Virus record (IMG/VR): IMGVR_UViG_3300046819_000105
Location: 1-49,719 of that record
Origin: a virus
Direction: 5' to 3' (one strand)
DNA length: 49,719 nt
Shown here: piece after piece, positions 30,236-38,817 of the stretch
How positions within the stretch are numbered: position 1 is the stretch's first letter
Layout of the letters: every line of letters begins with the position of its first letter
The notes under the pieces: generated by a model
Seen by the model: the letters and a program-made list of their open reading frames with translations, nothing else
Databases searched by the model: none
Told to the model about the DNA's origin: nothing
Made by a program: the position numbers and the translations under genes

Positions 30236-30725
30236 GATTAGAAAAATCTATCTTGATATGGATGGCGTTATTGCAGATTTTGTAAAAGGTTATCGTCAAC
30301 TGAACAACATGGAACCTCGTGAGGCAGAAAAGAACAAGAAGTTTGACCACTTCTTTGATGAATTTATTGCTGCAGGTAAATTTGCATCACTTGATTTGAT
30401 GCCTGATGCTCGACAGTTGTTGACATATCTAAATCATCTTTATATGAATCACAGCATCACTACCGAGATTCTATCATCAACAGCCAACAAAGATCGATAT
30501 GATGAAATCTCTAAACAGAAAAGTATTTGGTTACAGAAACACGGCATCAGTTTCAAACCAAATTATGTACCAGGCAAAAGATTGAAATATACTTTTGCCA
30601 CACCAGACTCCATAATCATCGATGATACGTTAAGTGTTGTTGAAGATTGGAGAAAAGCAGGCGGTATCGCCATTTGGCATAAAGATGCAGCAACAACCAT
30701 TACACAGTTGAGAATGTATCTATAA
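30228..30725 (+). CDS. HAD-type 5'-nucleotidase (5'(3')-deoxyribonucleotidase-like)
   Basis: A 165-aa protein: motif I YLDMDGVIADF (DxDGVxAD, nucleophile and acid/base Asp), motif II STANKDRYDEI and motif III IIIDDTLSVVEDW. This is the NT5C-like branch of the HAD family, which dephosphorylates deoxynucleoside monophosphates. It would balance nucleotide pools during host DNA recycling. It is inserted between gp59 and gp32, so it is co-transcribed with the replication genes. Confidence 0.8.
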   Translation: MAKIRKIYLDMDGVIADFVKGYRQLNNMEPREAEKNKKFDHFFDEFIAAGKFASLDLMPDARQLLTYLNHLYMNHSITTEILSSTANKDRYDEISKQKSIWLQKHGISFKPNYVPGKRLKYTFATPDSIIIDDTLSVVEDWRKAGGIAIWHKDAATTITQLRMYL

Positions 30726-30761
30726 CATGACTAAATAAACCATCGTTATGTTTCAAGTGGA

Positions 30762-30792
30762 TAATCCGTTAATACTCCGTTATACTCCGTTA
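30762..30792 (+). promoter_or_regulatory. Tandem 10-bp repeats in the gp32 leader
   Basis: TAATCCGTTA (30762-30771), then two perfect copies of TACTCCGTTA (30773-30782, 30783-30792), ending 16 nt before the gp32 ATG and just ahead of AAAGGAAA. In T4, gp32 binds its own leader and blocks translation. These repeats may be the operator, which is inference from position. Confidence 0.5.
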
Positions 30793-30808
30793 TACGAAAG
30801 GAAATACT

Positions 30809-31705
30809 ATGAGCAGTTTTGCAAATCTTAAGCGCCAATCAGGCAATCTGGACAAACTAGCTAAGGCAGTAGAAGCACTCGCCGCAGGTTCAGATGGTGC
30901 CTCAGAGAAAGATAAATTCTGGCGTCCCCAAGTAGATACAGCAGGTAATGGCATGGCAGTCATTCGTTTCTTGCCAGCCGCACCACAAGATGGTGATGAT
31001 GCTCTACCTTGGGTTAAAATCTTCTCGCATGGTTTTCAAGGTCCTGGTGGATGGTTGATTGATAACTGTCTGACCACCCGCAACCAACAATGTCCTGTTT
31101 GCGAACACAACAACAAACTGTGGAACTCTGGCATCGAAGCGAACAAAGATGTTGTTCGTAAACAAAAGCGTAAACTGAATTACATTGCTAACGTGTATAT
31201 CGTTTCTGATCCTAAGAATCCAGAAAACGAAGGCAAGGTTGTTCTGTTCAAGTTCGGTAAGAAAATCTTTGATAAGATTACCGAAGCAATGAATCCAGCA
31301 TTTGAGGATGAAGAAGCAATCAACCCATTCGACCTGTGGTCTGGTGCAAACTTTAAACTGAAGATTCGTAAGGTAGATGGTTACCAGAACTACGATAAGT
31401 CTGAGTTTGAATCGCCTCGTCCACTTCTTGAAGATGATGATGCGATGGAGAAGGTCTGGAAGTCTCAGTATTCACTCCAGGAACTTATTGGCGACAACGA
31501 GTTCAAGTCGTATGATGCACTCAAGGATCGTCTGGAAAAGGTTCTTGGTCTGAATGGTGGCACACCTGTTGCTCGTACTACTGTTGAACAGGCAAAGGCA
31601 TCTGCACCTCGTCAAGCACCAGTTGCTGAAGATAGTCCTTTTAAGGAAGACCTATCTGAAGATGATGACATGGCATACTTTGCCAAGTTGGCAGAAGATG
31701 ATTAA
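30809..31705 (+). CDS. 32: Single-stranded DNA-binding protein, gp32-like
   Basis: A 298-aa protein. The N-terminal LKRQS (7-11) resembles the LAST self-association motif of gp32. The core has a zinc site H-x12-C-x7-C-x2-C (His74, Cys87, Cys95, Cys98) inside the OB-fold, as in T4 gp32 (H64, C77, C87, C90). The C-terminus is a long acidic tail (SPFKEDLSEDDDMAYFAKLA) that contacts partner proteins. It coats single-stranded DNA in replication, recombination and repair. Preceded by repeats that may be autoregulatory and followed by a strong terminator. Confidence 0.92.
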   Translation: MSSFANLKRQSGNLDKLAKAVEALAAGSDGASEKDKFWRPQVDTAGNGMAVIRFLPAAPQDGDDALPWVKIFSHGFQGPGGWLIDNCLTTRNQQCPVCEHNNKLWNSGIEANKDVVRKQKRKLNYIANVYIVSDPKNPENEGKVVLFKFGKKIFDKITEAMNPAFEDEEAINPFDLWSGANFKLKIRKVDGYQNYDKSEFESPRPLLEDDDAMEKVWKSQYSLQELIGDNEFKSYDALKDRLEKVLGLNGGTPVARTTVEQAKASAPRQAPVAEDSPFKEDLSEDDDMAYFAKLAEDD

Positions 31706-31724
31706 TTCATTCTGATCCAAAAAG

Positions 31725-31748
31725 AAACCCGCCGAAAGGCGGGTTTTT
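31725..31748. terminator. Bidirectional intrinsic terminator
   Basis: AAACCCGCC (31725-31733), GAAA loop, GGCGGGTTT (31738-31746), with a T-run on the plus strand and an A-rich side that gives a T-run on the minus strand. It lies between converging gp32 and the minus-strand hub operon, so it ends both. Confidence 0.92.
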
Positions 31749-31750
31749 CA

Positions 31751-33103
31751 TTAGGTGACTCTGGTACTATCGTATATCATCCTCTGGAATGTCATTTCGG
31801 CATTTCTAACAGAAGGCATTGGGCCTCTATAAACTTTCTTAGCCATATCAACATTAACAATATTCTGTTTTTGTAAATCGGTTGATGATGTTGATGTTGT
31901 CTTTTCTGTTATCTGTAAAGTATTATTTTCATTTATTGCTGCGGTAACTTTTGCAGATGCAGGTGTACTGGCAACAGGAGTAGCAATAGCACTTGGCGTT
32001 GCAGATGGTGCTTGTGTGCTTGTCGGTTGTGCTGCTGGTGTTGTTGCCGGTGCCGATGTACCTTCTGTTGACGATACTGGTTCAGCAGTTTTGATTAATT
32101 GTTGTGGTACAGTTATTTCATAAAACTTTTTAATATCTTCGGCTTCTTTTGGAGTGAACAACGGTTTACCACGACCATCTGCCATTAACTCCATACCTCT
32201 TTCAATAGTATCATCTATTGATTGTTTCTTTGCACCTATAGCACCACCCAATTTTTCAGTCCAACTCATCTGTGAAATTGGTTTTGATAGTGTATAGTCT
32301 TTGTTCTCAATAGGATCACTTTTAGTTGCATCATCACTCATTGATCTTCTTAAGAATTCTGCAATAAATCCTGGTGCGAAAATGGTTAAACTGCCTGCTA
32401 AAACTGGTGCTAAGAATGATGCCATTGCGGTGACTTTGGTGACCATTTGACCAATATCACTGATTTTCATTCCGAACCATTTCTCAACGGTTGAAGCCAA
32501 GAATTCCAATATACCACCACCAGAATCCTCTTTTACAACCGTGATGTTGCCACCGCCAGTTGAGACTGCACCCAATGCTTTCAACAGTTCCTTATGGCGT
32601 CTTTCGTTCTCAGATTGTTTTTCTTCTGATTTGTTGCCTTCTAGTTCTCTCTTTAACACTTCATTTTCTTGTGATGTTTTTAATAGAGAATATATTTGAC
32701 TGAGAACTTTTATTAGGCCTTCATCACCAACTTCTACTTTACCAACTTTGGTTGCTTTATCGCCAACCTGTGATGCTTTGCCTTTACCAGCAAAGAAACG
32801 CATATCTTCTTCACTGCGACCAGTCAATCTGCCGAACATAGTAGAAGCTAAAGTTGAACCACCAGTCATAAACTTAACGATGTTTAAAGGATCAAACTTC
32901 TGTTTGATGCCAGTCATTGTAGCTCTAGTTTTATCGGAGAGAGCACTCTTGATTGAACCACCGACAGTTGAACCTTCTTGCAATAGTTGGTCTGTAAGTA
33001 AACTACTTAATGACTTCTTTCGAAGTGATTGAGCCTCACCATAAGACATTTTCTGTCTTGTTGGTTGAGTTGTTTTATCTCCAAAATTCTGTACTCTAGT
33101 CAT
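31751..33103 (-). CDS. Hub/tail-associated protein, paralogue of the SLT protein
   Basis: A 450-aa protein whose N-terminal ~95 residues parallel those of the gene upstream: GIKQKFDPLNIVKFMTGGS against GIKQKFDPMNIAKKLTFGS, and a shared FFAGKG. Instead of a lysis domain it has a coiled region, a hydrophobic stretch (about 205-250, MASFLAPVLAGSLTIFAP) and a Ala/Thr/Pro-rich linker (about 340-390). Probably a virion protein of the baseplate hub or a DNA-delivery factor. ATGA overlap with its paralogue. No direct function known. Confidence 0.75.
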   Translation of the reverse strand: MTRVQNFGDKTTQPTRQKMSYGEAQSLRKKSLSSLLTDQLLQEGSTVGGSIKSALSDKTRATMTGIKQKFDPLNIVKFMTGGSTLASTMFGRLTGRSEEDMRFFAGKGKASQVGDKATKVGKVEVGDEGLIKVLSQIYSLLKTSQENEVLKRELEGNKSEEKQSENERRHKELLKALGAVSTGGGNITVVKEDSGGGILEFLASTVEKWFGMKISDIGQMVTKVTAMASFLAPVLAGSLTIFAPGFIAEFLRRSMSDDATKSDPIENKDYTLSKPISQMSWTEKLGGAIGAKKQSIDDTIERGMELMADGRGKPLFTPKEAEDIKKFYEITVPQQLIKTAEPVSSTEGTSAPATTPAAQPTSTQAPSATPSAIATPVASTPASAKVTAAINENNTLQITEKTTSTSSTDLQKQNIVNVDMAKKVYRGPMPSVRNAEMTFQRMIYDSTRVT

Positions 33104-34551
33104 TTAGTTGACCTTCTTTTTTTCTCTAGTGCAGAGGAGTCATCTTGCACTGGTGTTTGTTGTGGTGAAGATTGTGAACCTCTAACTGTGGTGATATTTT
33201 GTTCAAGGCTGGTTTGCTTCTGTTGGGCATTTAAGTCTTTTTTCAACTGAGCATTTTCTTTCGATGATTCATCTATTTTCATACCCGTTGTAGGTTTAGG
33301 TTGTTCTCCTAACCTCTTTGCATACAAGTCTTGGTATTTTCCAACCTTTTCAAAAAGAACTTGTACAACCTGTTGAACGGTTCTTGGTTGATTTGTTGAA
33401 TCATAAAATATTGGTTTATTAGCGGCTGCAGCTTTAGGCAACAATTCTGCGGCCGAACGGTTCGGATCAGCAGTCAGTAATTTCTTTGCACCACCAGAAC
33501 CAAGAAAGTGTGCAGCATAGATTGTTGTTGCGTTTACTGGTATTCCAGACTTTTGCAACTCAGCAGAATTCTCTTTTATGAATAGTGCTCCAGCTATAGC
33601 ATTGGCGTCTGGATCATCAGGACCTTTCTCCTTCAATATAGGATATTTCGACCCATATCTTTGAACCATTGTACTCCAGGTATCTCTGATAAACTGATAC
33701 AAACCTTTGGCTGAACTTGTTTTGGCTGCTGCATTAGGATTAAACGCACTCTCTTGTTTTGCCATGGCATACATCAGAGATTTATCGACACCAACTGTTT
33801 CTGAAGCCTTATCAATAGATGCTGCAACTGATTGTGATGGCATTAATAAACCACCAACAACGGCCGCACCAGCGGCAACTTTTGCTGCGGTGGGAATAGT
33901 GGGTCTTGGTCCAGTTGGTGTTGGTGGTTTAACTGGTTCAGGTTTGGCAGTAGGTTCAGCTTTACCTGGTTTAGGTTTTTTCTTTTCTTCTTCTGCTCTT
34001 TTGGCTTCTTTTTTCGCCTTGACTTCTTCTTTTTTCTTTTTTGCTTCTTCTCGTCTGGTAGGTTTCTTTCTTTTACGGCCAGTCAAAGCTAAAATAATTT
34101 CTTGATTACGACGATCCAACTCAGATTGTTCTTCTTCTTCTTTGTTGTTTCTTAATTCATCGGTTAGTTTTTTATCTTCTTCTATCTGTTGAAGTAACTT
34201 ATAGATTTCACCAAGAATCTCTGTCGCAAAGTCCATTGCAACACCAGAAACGGCCGCAGATTTCCCCACAGAAGTGGGTTTCGAACCTTTTCCTGCAAAG
34301 AATTCTATATCTTCTTTTTTGCGACCAGTCATCTTACCTAGAAGTGCTGGTGCAAGATTGCTACCAAAAGTCAACTTCTTTGCGATGTTCATAGGGTCAA
34401 ACTTCTGTTTGATTCCCTTACCTACCGCCTTAGTTTTTTCAGAGAGTGTAGATTTTAAAGATGAGCCGATGCCTTGGCCACCCAACATCTTATCCGTCCA
34501 GGTGGAACCAAAGCTTTTCTTTCTTATATTTTCGGCGTCTTGGTAATTCAT
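33100..34551 (-). CDS. Baseplate hub protein with lytic transglycosylase domain
   Basis: A 483-aa protein. The N-terminal ~95 residues are shared with the next gene. Then follow a coiled coil (about 105-155), a long Lys/Glu-rich helix (about 160-195), a Pro-rich linker (about 196-225) and an SLT-type transglycosylase domain (about 240-385): DKSLMYAMAKQESAFNPNAA with catalytic Glu267, KGLYQFIRDTWSTMVQ. This would digest host peptidoglycan at infection, which in T4 is done by the lysozyme domain of gp5. gp5 here lacks that domain. It overlaps the gp51-like gene by ATGA. Confidence 0.85.
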   Translation of the reverse strand: MNYQDAENIRKKSFGSTWTDKMLGGQGIGSSLKSTLSEKTKAVGKGIKQKFDPMNIAKKLTFGSNLAPALLGKMTGRKKEDIEFFAGKGSKPTSVGKSAAVSGVAMDFATEILGEIYKLLQQIEEDKKLTDELRNNKEEEEQSELDRRNQEIILALTGRKRKKPTRREEAKKKKEEVKAKKEAKRAEEEKKKPKPGKAEPTAKPEPVKPPTPTGPRPTIPTAAKVAAGAAVVGGLLMPSQSVAASIDKASETVGVDKSLMYAMAKQESAFNPNAAAKTSSAKGLYQFIRDTWSTMVQRYGSKYPILKEKGPDDPDANAIAGALFIKENSAELQKSGIPVNATTIYAAHFLGSGGAKKLLTADPNRSAAELLPKAAAANKPIFYDSTNQPRTVQQVVQVLFEKVGKYQDLYAKRLGEQPKPTTGMKIDESSKENAQLKKDLNAQQKQTSLEQNITTVRGSQSSPQQTPVQDDSSALEKKRRSTK

Positions 34552-34736
34552 CTATTCTTCTGTCGTTCTTTAATCTTTTGGTTTTCTTCCTCAATATATT
34601 GAATCAACATGGCAACATAGATATCTCGTTCCCACGGCATCATGTTCTCAAGTTCGGTCAAACTATACTTGTGGTGTTGCATCAAAGAAAAGTTTGTTCG
34701 GTAATAATTCTCAAGACTCTCATGCCGCAGGATCAA
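34548..34736 (-). CDS. Small hub assembly-type protein (gp51-like?)
   Basis: A 62-aa acidic helical protein (SLTELENMMPWERDIYVAMLIQ). It is placed directly after the gp26 homologue, the place of gp51 (hub assembly catalyst) in cyanophages. The ENMMPWERDIYVAML pattern also resembles small T-chaperone-like proteins of tail operons. ATGA overlaps on both sides. The gp51 label is inference from position. Confidence 0.5.
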   Translation of the reverse strand: MILRHESLENYYRTNFSLMQHHKYSLTELENMMPWERDIYVAMLIQYIEEENQKIKERQKNR

Positions 34737-35464
34737 CCGAAAAAATTCTCTAACCCTTCCACCTCAATCGTGTGGTGGAAACCACACTTACTACAAGTCA
34801 AATCAACAGTCTTTTTTAACTGTGGCATATTATTAAAAAACTTTTCCAGTTTAGAAAACTGTTCTTGGTTCATCGATTCGACGAACTCAAGCATTTCTCC
34901 TGGTTGTGCCTCTTTTGCATAATAGAATGTTTCATCAGTATTGTCATAAACATATTCGATACTGTTTGCAATCATATTGAAGGTAACATCAACAACATTA
35001 TCATAGTTCAACGAATCTTTAACAACACCAAACTGAGGATATCTCATCTTGATGTAGAGATGTTCGTTCAGTTTAATTTCATCACTAACATCTTCTGGAA
35101 ACTGGACTTTCAGATCAAGAAGGTTGATCTTTTCTTCCATGATATTTCCACAAACTTTACCTTCAACTTCGTTGTTGCACTTGTATCTGGCATCAACCAC
35201 TTCACCAACCGATTTTGCTCTCAGGTTAATAAAGTAATATTCAATATCAACGATAGGCAAACTATCAATGTCAATGCCTTCAGTTAAAGTGCAGTTGTTC
35301 AGAATGTCTTTAACACTCTGTTGTACAGAATTGGTCTCACCCGATTCTACTGCCATAAGAAGATTTCGTTGTTCTTTTACCAGAAAAGGACGGTACTGAA
35401 TCTTCTTTTTGCAGAGAGGCAATTCAATTTCATATGATGGCAAATCAAGTTTAGGTAAAGCCAT
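34733..35464 (-). CDS. 26: Baseplate hub protein, gp26-like (PF12322)
   Basis: A 243-aa protein beginning MALPKLDLPSYEIELPLCKK and KIQYRPFLVKEQRNLLMAVE, the signature of the T4_baseplate (gp26) family. A CNN...C pair (about residues 115-127) and CSKCGFHH at the C-terminus may form a zinc finger. In T4 gp26 helps assemble the hub. A promoter is not seen; it follows the tail-tube-like gene by 17 nt. Confidence 0.8.
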   Translation of the reverse strand: MALPKLDLPSYEIELPLCKKKIQYRPFLVKEQRNLLMAVESGETNSVQQSVKDILNNCTLTEGIDIDSLPIVDIEYYFINLRAKSVGEVVDARYKCNNEVEGKVCGNIMEEKINLLDLKVQFPEDVSDEIKLNEHLYIKMRYPQFGVVKDSLNYDNVVDVTFNMIANSIEYVYDNTDETFYYAKEAQPGEMLEFVESMNQEQFSKLEKFFNNMPQLKKTVDLTCSKCGFHHTIEVEGLENFFG

Positions 35465-35481
35465 AATAACTCCTTATAAAA

Positions 35482-36147
35482 TCACTTGTATATAATGTTT
35501 TGTAATGCGTTAGGTACAGAATTGAAGGCAGAGTTTAAACTTCCCAGAGCATTTCCACCCAGACCACCAAGTGCATTGGCGATACCAGAAACAGCACCGC
35601 CTGCCAGCTGGAGAGCAATCGCTTCGAGGTCGTTGTTCTGCCAATAAGTATAGGCAAAAGTAACGGTCAGTTTATGGACGCCGTCATTACCCCAGTTTAA
35701 ATCCATTTGGTTCACCGAAACAGGGAAAGCGTCAAATAGATTAACTGAATATGTCAATTCGTTCTGAAGATTGTATTGATTGATTGTGATAACGGTTGAG
35801 TAATCACTTTTATATTCGATGTTGTAATTGAACATAGGGTTAATGTAATCCAACCACAAATCGAAGAACAATTTTTCGTCCATGTCACCACTGACCAAGA
35901 AAGTCAAATCGATATCGGTGTATGCTGTCAGATATGGATACTTTTCTACTGGACCGTATGTTCTTTGTTCGGTCGTCATCAGTGATCTTCCAGGAAGATT
36001 TGCACTTTCACAACGATACTGTAGATTCTTGGCCTTGTTCATAATCGGTGCCAGAGTTACTGGAACCGGTATGTTTACATCGAAACGATTCGATCTTGCG
36101 ATATCGTTATTAAATGATGACTTGAAATCGTTAATGGTGCCTGCCAT
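35482..36147 (-). CDS. Tail-tube fold protein (gp19/gp54 type)
   Basis: A 221-aa protein: RSNRFDVNIPVPVTLAPIMN, CESANLPGRSLMTTEQRTYG and VEKYPYLTAYTDIDLTFLVS match the T4 gp19-fold family (PF06841), which includes the tail tube, gp48 and gp54. In a hub operon, apart from the usual tail sheath/tube pair, gp54 (baseplate tube initiator) is the more likely identity, but tail tube itself cannot be excluded. Confidence 0.75.
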   Translation of the reverse strand: MAGTINDFKSSFNNDIARSNRFDVNIPVPVTLAPIMNKAKNLQYRCESANLPGRSLMTTEQRTYGPVEKYPYLTAYTDIDLTFLVSGDMDEKLFFDLWLDYINPMFNYNIEYKSDYSTVITINQYNLQNELTYSVNLFDAFPVSVNQMDLNWGNDGVHKLTVTFAYTYWQNNDLEAIALQLAGGAVSGIANALGGLGGNALGSLNSAFNSVPNALQNIIYK

Positions 36148-36149
36148 TT

Positions 36150-36749
36150 TTAATTATTCCTTATTTGATCCACAGATTCTTGCCATACTGTCTCAGAACT
36201 GGCTTTCTTGAACTGTTGAACTGGCAAAAATGCCGCAATGTCCCATTCGTTAGGTTGAACGGCAATAATCTTGGATTGAATGTTTCCTGTGATATACTGC
36301 TTGATGCACGGCCTAAACTCTTTGAATCGCTTGGACGCCTCCAGGATATCATAGGTGACACGAAGTTTAAAGATTTCATCATTCTTATTGGTGACCGCCA
36401 GGTCCAATAGTTTATCCAAAAATACCAAACGATAGTGAATTGGCAAATAATGTAGGTTCAATCCCAAGAAACCATTTGGGTTTCTTTGTAGAGGGATCAC
36501 CAGTGGGAATCGATCATAGTAAGGTAAATCAGATTTTGTCTTTGGGTCATAGTAGAAAAAGTACATTCCACCAAGTTGAAACTTGTTAACCCAACGAGCA
36601 TCTTCTCTTGAGATATTCTTTGCAATGTTTGAACGACCTTTGAGATCGTCCACTTTACTCTGCAACCAACGCAAAGAATCTCGACTCATTGTTTTGTGTT
36701 GAGCCTGAGACTTTTGTTGTGCGAGTGTAGTTAGTTTTGATGTAGCCAT
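36150..36749 (-). CDS. Conserved T4-like virion-region protein, 199 aa
   Basis: A basic protein with MYFFYYDPKTKSDLPYYDRF, then PLVIPLQ and NGFLGLNLHYLPIHYRLVFL, a pattern shared by far-T4 phages, where it usually lies beside gp4. It also has a basic C-terminal region. I do not know a proven role; DNA-end protection or head/tail joining has been suggested for neighbours. Starts 12 nt after gp4. Confidence 0.7.
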   Translation of the reverse strand: MATSKLTTLAQQKSQAQHKTMSRDSLRWLQSKVDDLKGRSNIAKNISREDARWVNKFQLGGMYFFYYDPKTKSDLPYYDRFPLVIPLQRNPNGFLGLNLHYLPIHYRLVFLDKLLDLAVTNKNDEIFKLRVTYDILEASKRFKEFRPCIKQYITGNIQSKIIAVQPNEWDIAAFLPVQQFKKASSETVWQESVDQIRNN

Positions 36750-36761
36750 TACGTTATTTAG

Positions 36762-37196
36762 TTACAGTCCAAGATGATCTTCTGTGATGACTTGGAACTG
36801 CCAACCACGATCAAGACAATATTCATTAGCTGCTTTCCATTTTGCCTGATTTACACCCCAAGTGGCCACTTCATTGATATATTGTTTAGTGATGCGTTTT
36901 CTTGGTTCTGGTGGTTTTGCCTGTTTCTTCGGTTTAACCTCCAACATCATGGTTCTTGTTTTACCATCTTTCGATTGAACCTTAACGAGAAAGTCTGGAA
37001 AATAACGATGATACCTACCATCAACAGGAGAAACATATGGTATGGCAAGTTCCTCTGAAGCCCAAGAAACTACTTCTGGATTTTTATCGAGCCAATCCAT
37101 CACTCTACATTCCCATGACGAGCGATAGATGATATTTGTATGATCCCCAACATATTTCTGAGGATTTTTGGGTGAGAAACGTCCTGAATAAGCCAT
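36762..37196 (-). CDS. 4: Head-completion nuclease, gp4-like
   Basis: A 144-aa protein with NPQKYVGDHTNIIYRSSWEC, SEELAIPYVSP and HRYFPDFLVKVQ...MLEVKP. These match T4 gp4 (gp50), a TnsA-like PD-(D/E)XK fold with Glu, Asp and Glu-x-Lys catalytic positions. gp4 is needed to complete filled heads before tail joining. First gene of the minus-strand operon; it diverges from gp48 with a 37-nt gap. Confidence 0.85.
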   Translation of the reverse strand: MAYSGRFSPKNPQKYVGDHTNIIYRSSWECRVMDWLDKNPEVVSWASEELAIPYVSPVDGRYHRYFPDFLVKVQSKDGKTRTMMLEVKPKKQAKPPEPRKRITKQYINEVATWGVNQAKWKAANEYCLDRGWQFQVITEDHLGL

Positions 37197-37203
37197 ATAA
37201 ATA
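37196..37203 (+). promoter_or_regulatory. T4-type late promoter octamer for gp48 operon
   Basis: An exact TATAAATA in the 37-nt divergent gap, 31 nt before ATG 37234. The opposite strand shows AT-rich TATATATA that may serve the minus operon, without an exact match. Confidence 0.75.
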
Positions 37204-37233
37204 CTATATATATTTTATTCCCGGAATCTATAG

Positions 37234-38220
37234 ATGGCAATAATCACAATTCCAACCTCTGCTGGTGGAGTTTCCATACCTGGTGCATTGATTGATGGAC
37301 CACTTGGCGCACTTTTTGGTAAAAAGTACAGTCTGCCTTACTTCCAATATCCTAGAGATTTGGAGTCGGCAACACGTGGCCACGCCATTCAGTTTACAAT
37401 ACAAGAAGTTGAACCATTAACATATCAACAGACTAAGAATTTTGTTACAGGCAAAGCCAGTGAAATTTCAAATTCTGTATCAAACGCTATTTCCAATCCG
37501 GGTGAAGCCTTGTCTGGTGCTCAAAGTTCGTTGAGTGGTGCATGGGACAAAGCAGTTGAAGGTGTTCAGAAATTTGGTGAAAATCCAAGCACAGGTTCAT
37601 TCACAACAAATAACTTGACCTTTGCACAACCAAAGACAAAGAATGTTGGTGTAATTTCTCTGTATATTCCAGACACAGTAAACTTCCAATACGGTGCGTC
37701 TTATACAGACCCTAGTTTACTGGAAGTGGCAGGTTCTGTACCTCTTGTTGGCGGTGTTGTGCAAAACGTTACCTCTGCGGTCACTTCAGATGCGGCTAAA
37801 CTACTGATGAGAACTGCTGGTTATGCCGTTAACCCACAGCAACAACTGTTGTTCCAAGGTATAAGTTTTAGAACATATCAGATGGCGTTTACGTTTACAC
37901 CATATTCTAAAGCAGAATCGGATTCTGTTGTTGAAATTATAAAGATGTTTAAGAAACATGCTATGCCTAAAATGGTAACTGATGCAGCAGGTATGTTCTT
38001 CACCACACCATCGATGTTTGATGTTAAGTTCTTATACAATGGCAAAGAAAATACAAAAATAAACAAGATAGCTAGAAGTGTTATAGAAAGTATAGATGTA
38101 AACTATGCACCAAACGGATGGTCAGCACATACAGACGGTGCACCTATACAAACCACACTAACAATCAACTTTAAAGAAATGGTACTGGTTGATAGAGCTT
38201 TAGTTGATAAGGGTTACTAA
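37234..38220 (+). CDS. 48: Baseplate tail-tube cap, gp48-like
   Basis: A 328-aa protein. The first ~60 residues and the part from GVISLYIPDTVNFQYGASYT on, then FQGISFRTYQMAFTFTPYSK and DAAGMFFTTPSMFDVKFLY, match the gp48 family of T4-like cyanophages. gp48 sits on the baseplate hub and caps the tube start. It ends overlapping gp53 (TAATG). Expression from the late promoter at 37196. Confidence 0.85.
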   Translation: MAIITIPTSAGGVSIPGALIDGPLGALFGKKYSLPYFQYPRDLESATRGHAIQFTIQEVEPLTYQQTKNFVTGKASEISNSVSNAISNPGEALSGAQSSLSGAWDKAVEGVQKFGENPSTGSFTTNNLTFAQPKTKNVGVISLYIPDTVNFQYGASYTDPSLLEVAGSVPLVGGVVQNVTSAVTSDAAKLLMRTAGYAVNPQQQLLFQGISFRTYQMAFTFTPYSKAESDSVVEIIKMFKKHAMPKMVTDAAGMFFTTPSMFDVKFLYNGKENTKINKIARSVIESIDVNYAPNGWSAHTDGAPIQTTLTINFKEMVLVDRALVDKGY

Positions 38221-38816
38221 TGCAATATTTTGATACACTACCGAAAATCATCGCAGAAGATACTAATGGTGTCAGATCGGTTGTAACTAATCTGATGGCT
38301 CGTTGTAGTGTCATACCAAACATCTTGAAGAATCCAATGGTGTTTTATCAGTACGACATTCAAGATGATGATAGTCCAGAGATTGTTGCTCACAAGTATT
38401 ACGATGATTCGTATCGTTATTGGATTGTTTTATTTGCAAATCAAATTTTAGATCCACAATGGGGTTGGCCACTATCTAGTCGCCAATTCGAAGCCTATAT
38501 CAAAGACAAGTACCCAGAAGTCGATCCACATTCTGTTATTGATCACTATACAAAAACAATCACACAGTACGATTTTGGTACAAACACCACTACTGTCAAC
38601 ACAGTTGATATTGGTGAAAATGAATACAACACAACGGCAACAGGAACAAAAACATATGATCTTCCTACTGGCAAAGTTAGTGTAACTATTGAGACTGCGG
38701 CAGTTTCGGTGTATGACAATGAACTTAATATAAATGAATCCAAAAGAACTATCAACATACTGAATAAGAGATATGTTGGTCAATTGGAAAAAGAATTGAA
38801 GGAACTGTTGTCGTAA
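38220..38816 (+). CDS. 53: Baseplate wedge protein, gp53-like
   Basis: A 198-aa protein close in length to T4 gp53 (196). Key segments are FYQYDIQDDDSPEIVAHKYY, then SYRYWIVLFANQILDPQWGW and SSRQFEAYIKDKYPEV, matching gp53 (ANAIYGNPQLYWVLLMCND, PYYGWITSQEAAY). gp53 joins wedges into the ring. The C-terminal half is variable. Confidence 0.85.
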   Translation: MQYFDTLPKIIAEDTNGVRSVVTNLMARCSVIPNILKNPMVFYQYDIQDDDSPEIVAHKYYDDSYRYWIVLFANQILDPQWGWPLSSRQFEAYIKDKYPEVDPHSVIDHYTKTITQYDFGTNTTTVNTVDIGENEYNTTATGTKTYDLPTGKVSVTIETAAVSVYDNELNINESKRTINILNKRYVGQLEKELKELLS

Positions 38817-38817
38817 T

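Noticed and set aside
28463-30752. 15-nt repeat AACCATCGTTATGTT at 28463-28477 and 30738-30752
   Set aside because: About one such match is expected by chance in 50 kb, and the contexts are unrelated (a coding region and a leader).
33707-34105. A 132-aa plus-strand frame opposite the SLT protein
   Set aside because: Low-complexity Ala/Phe/Ser composition is the antisense of the Lys/Pro-rich linker; the minus strand carries a clear catalytic domain.
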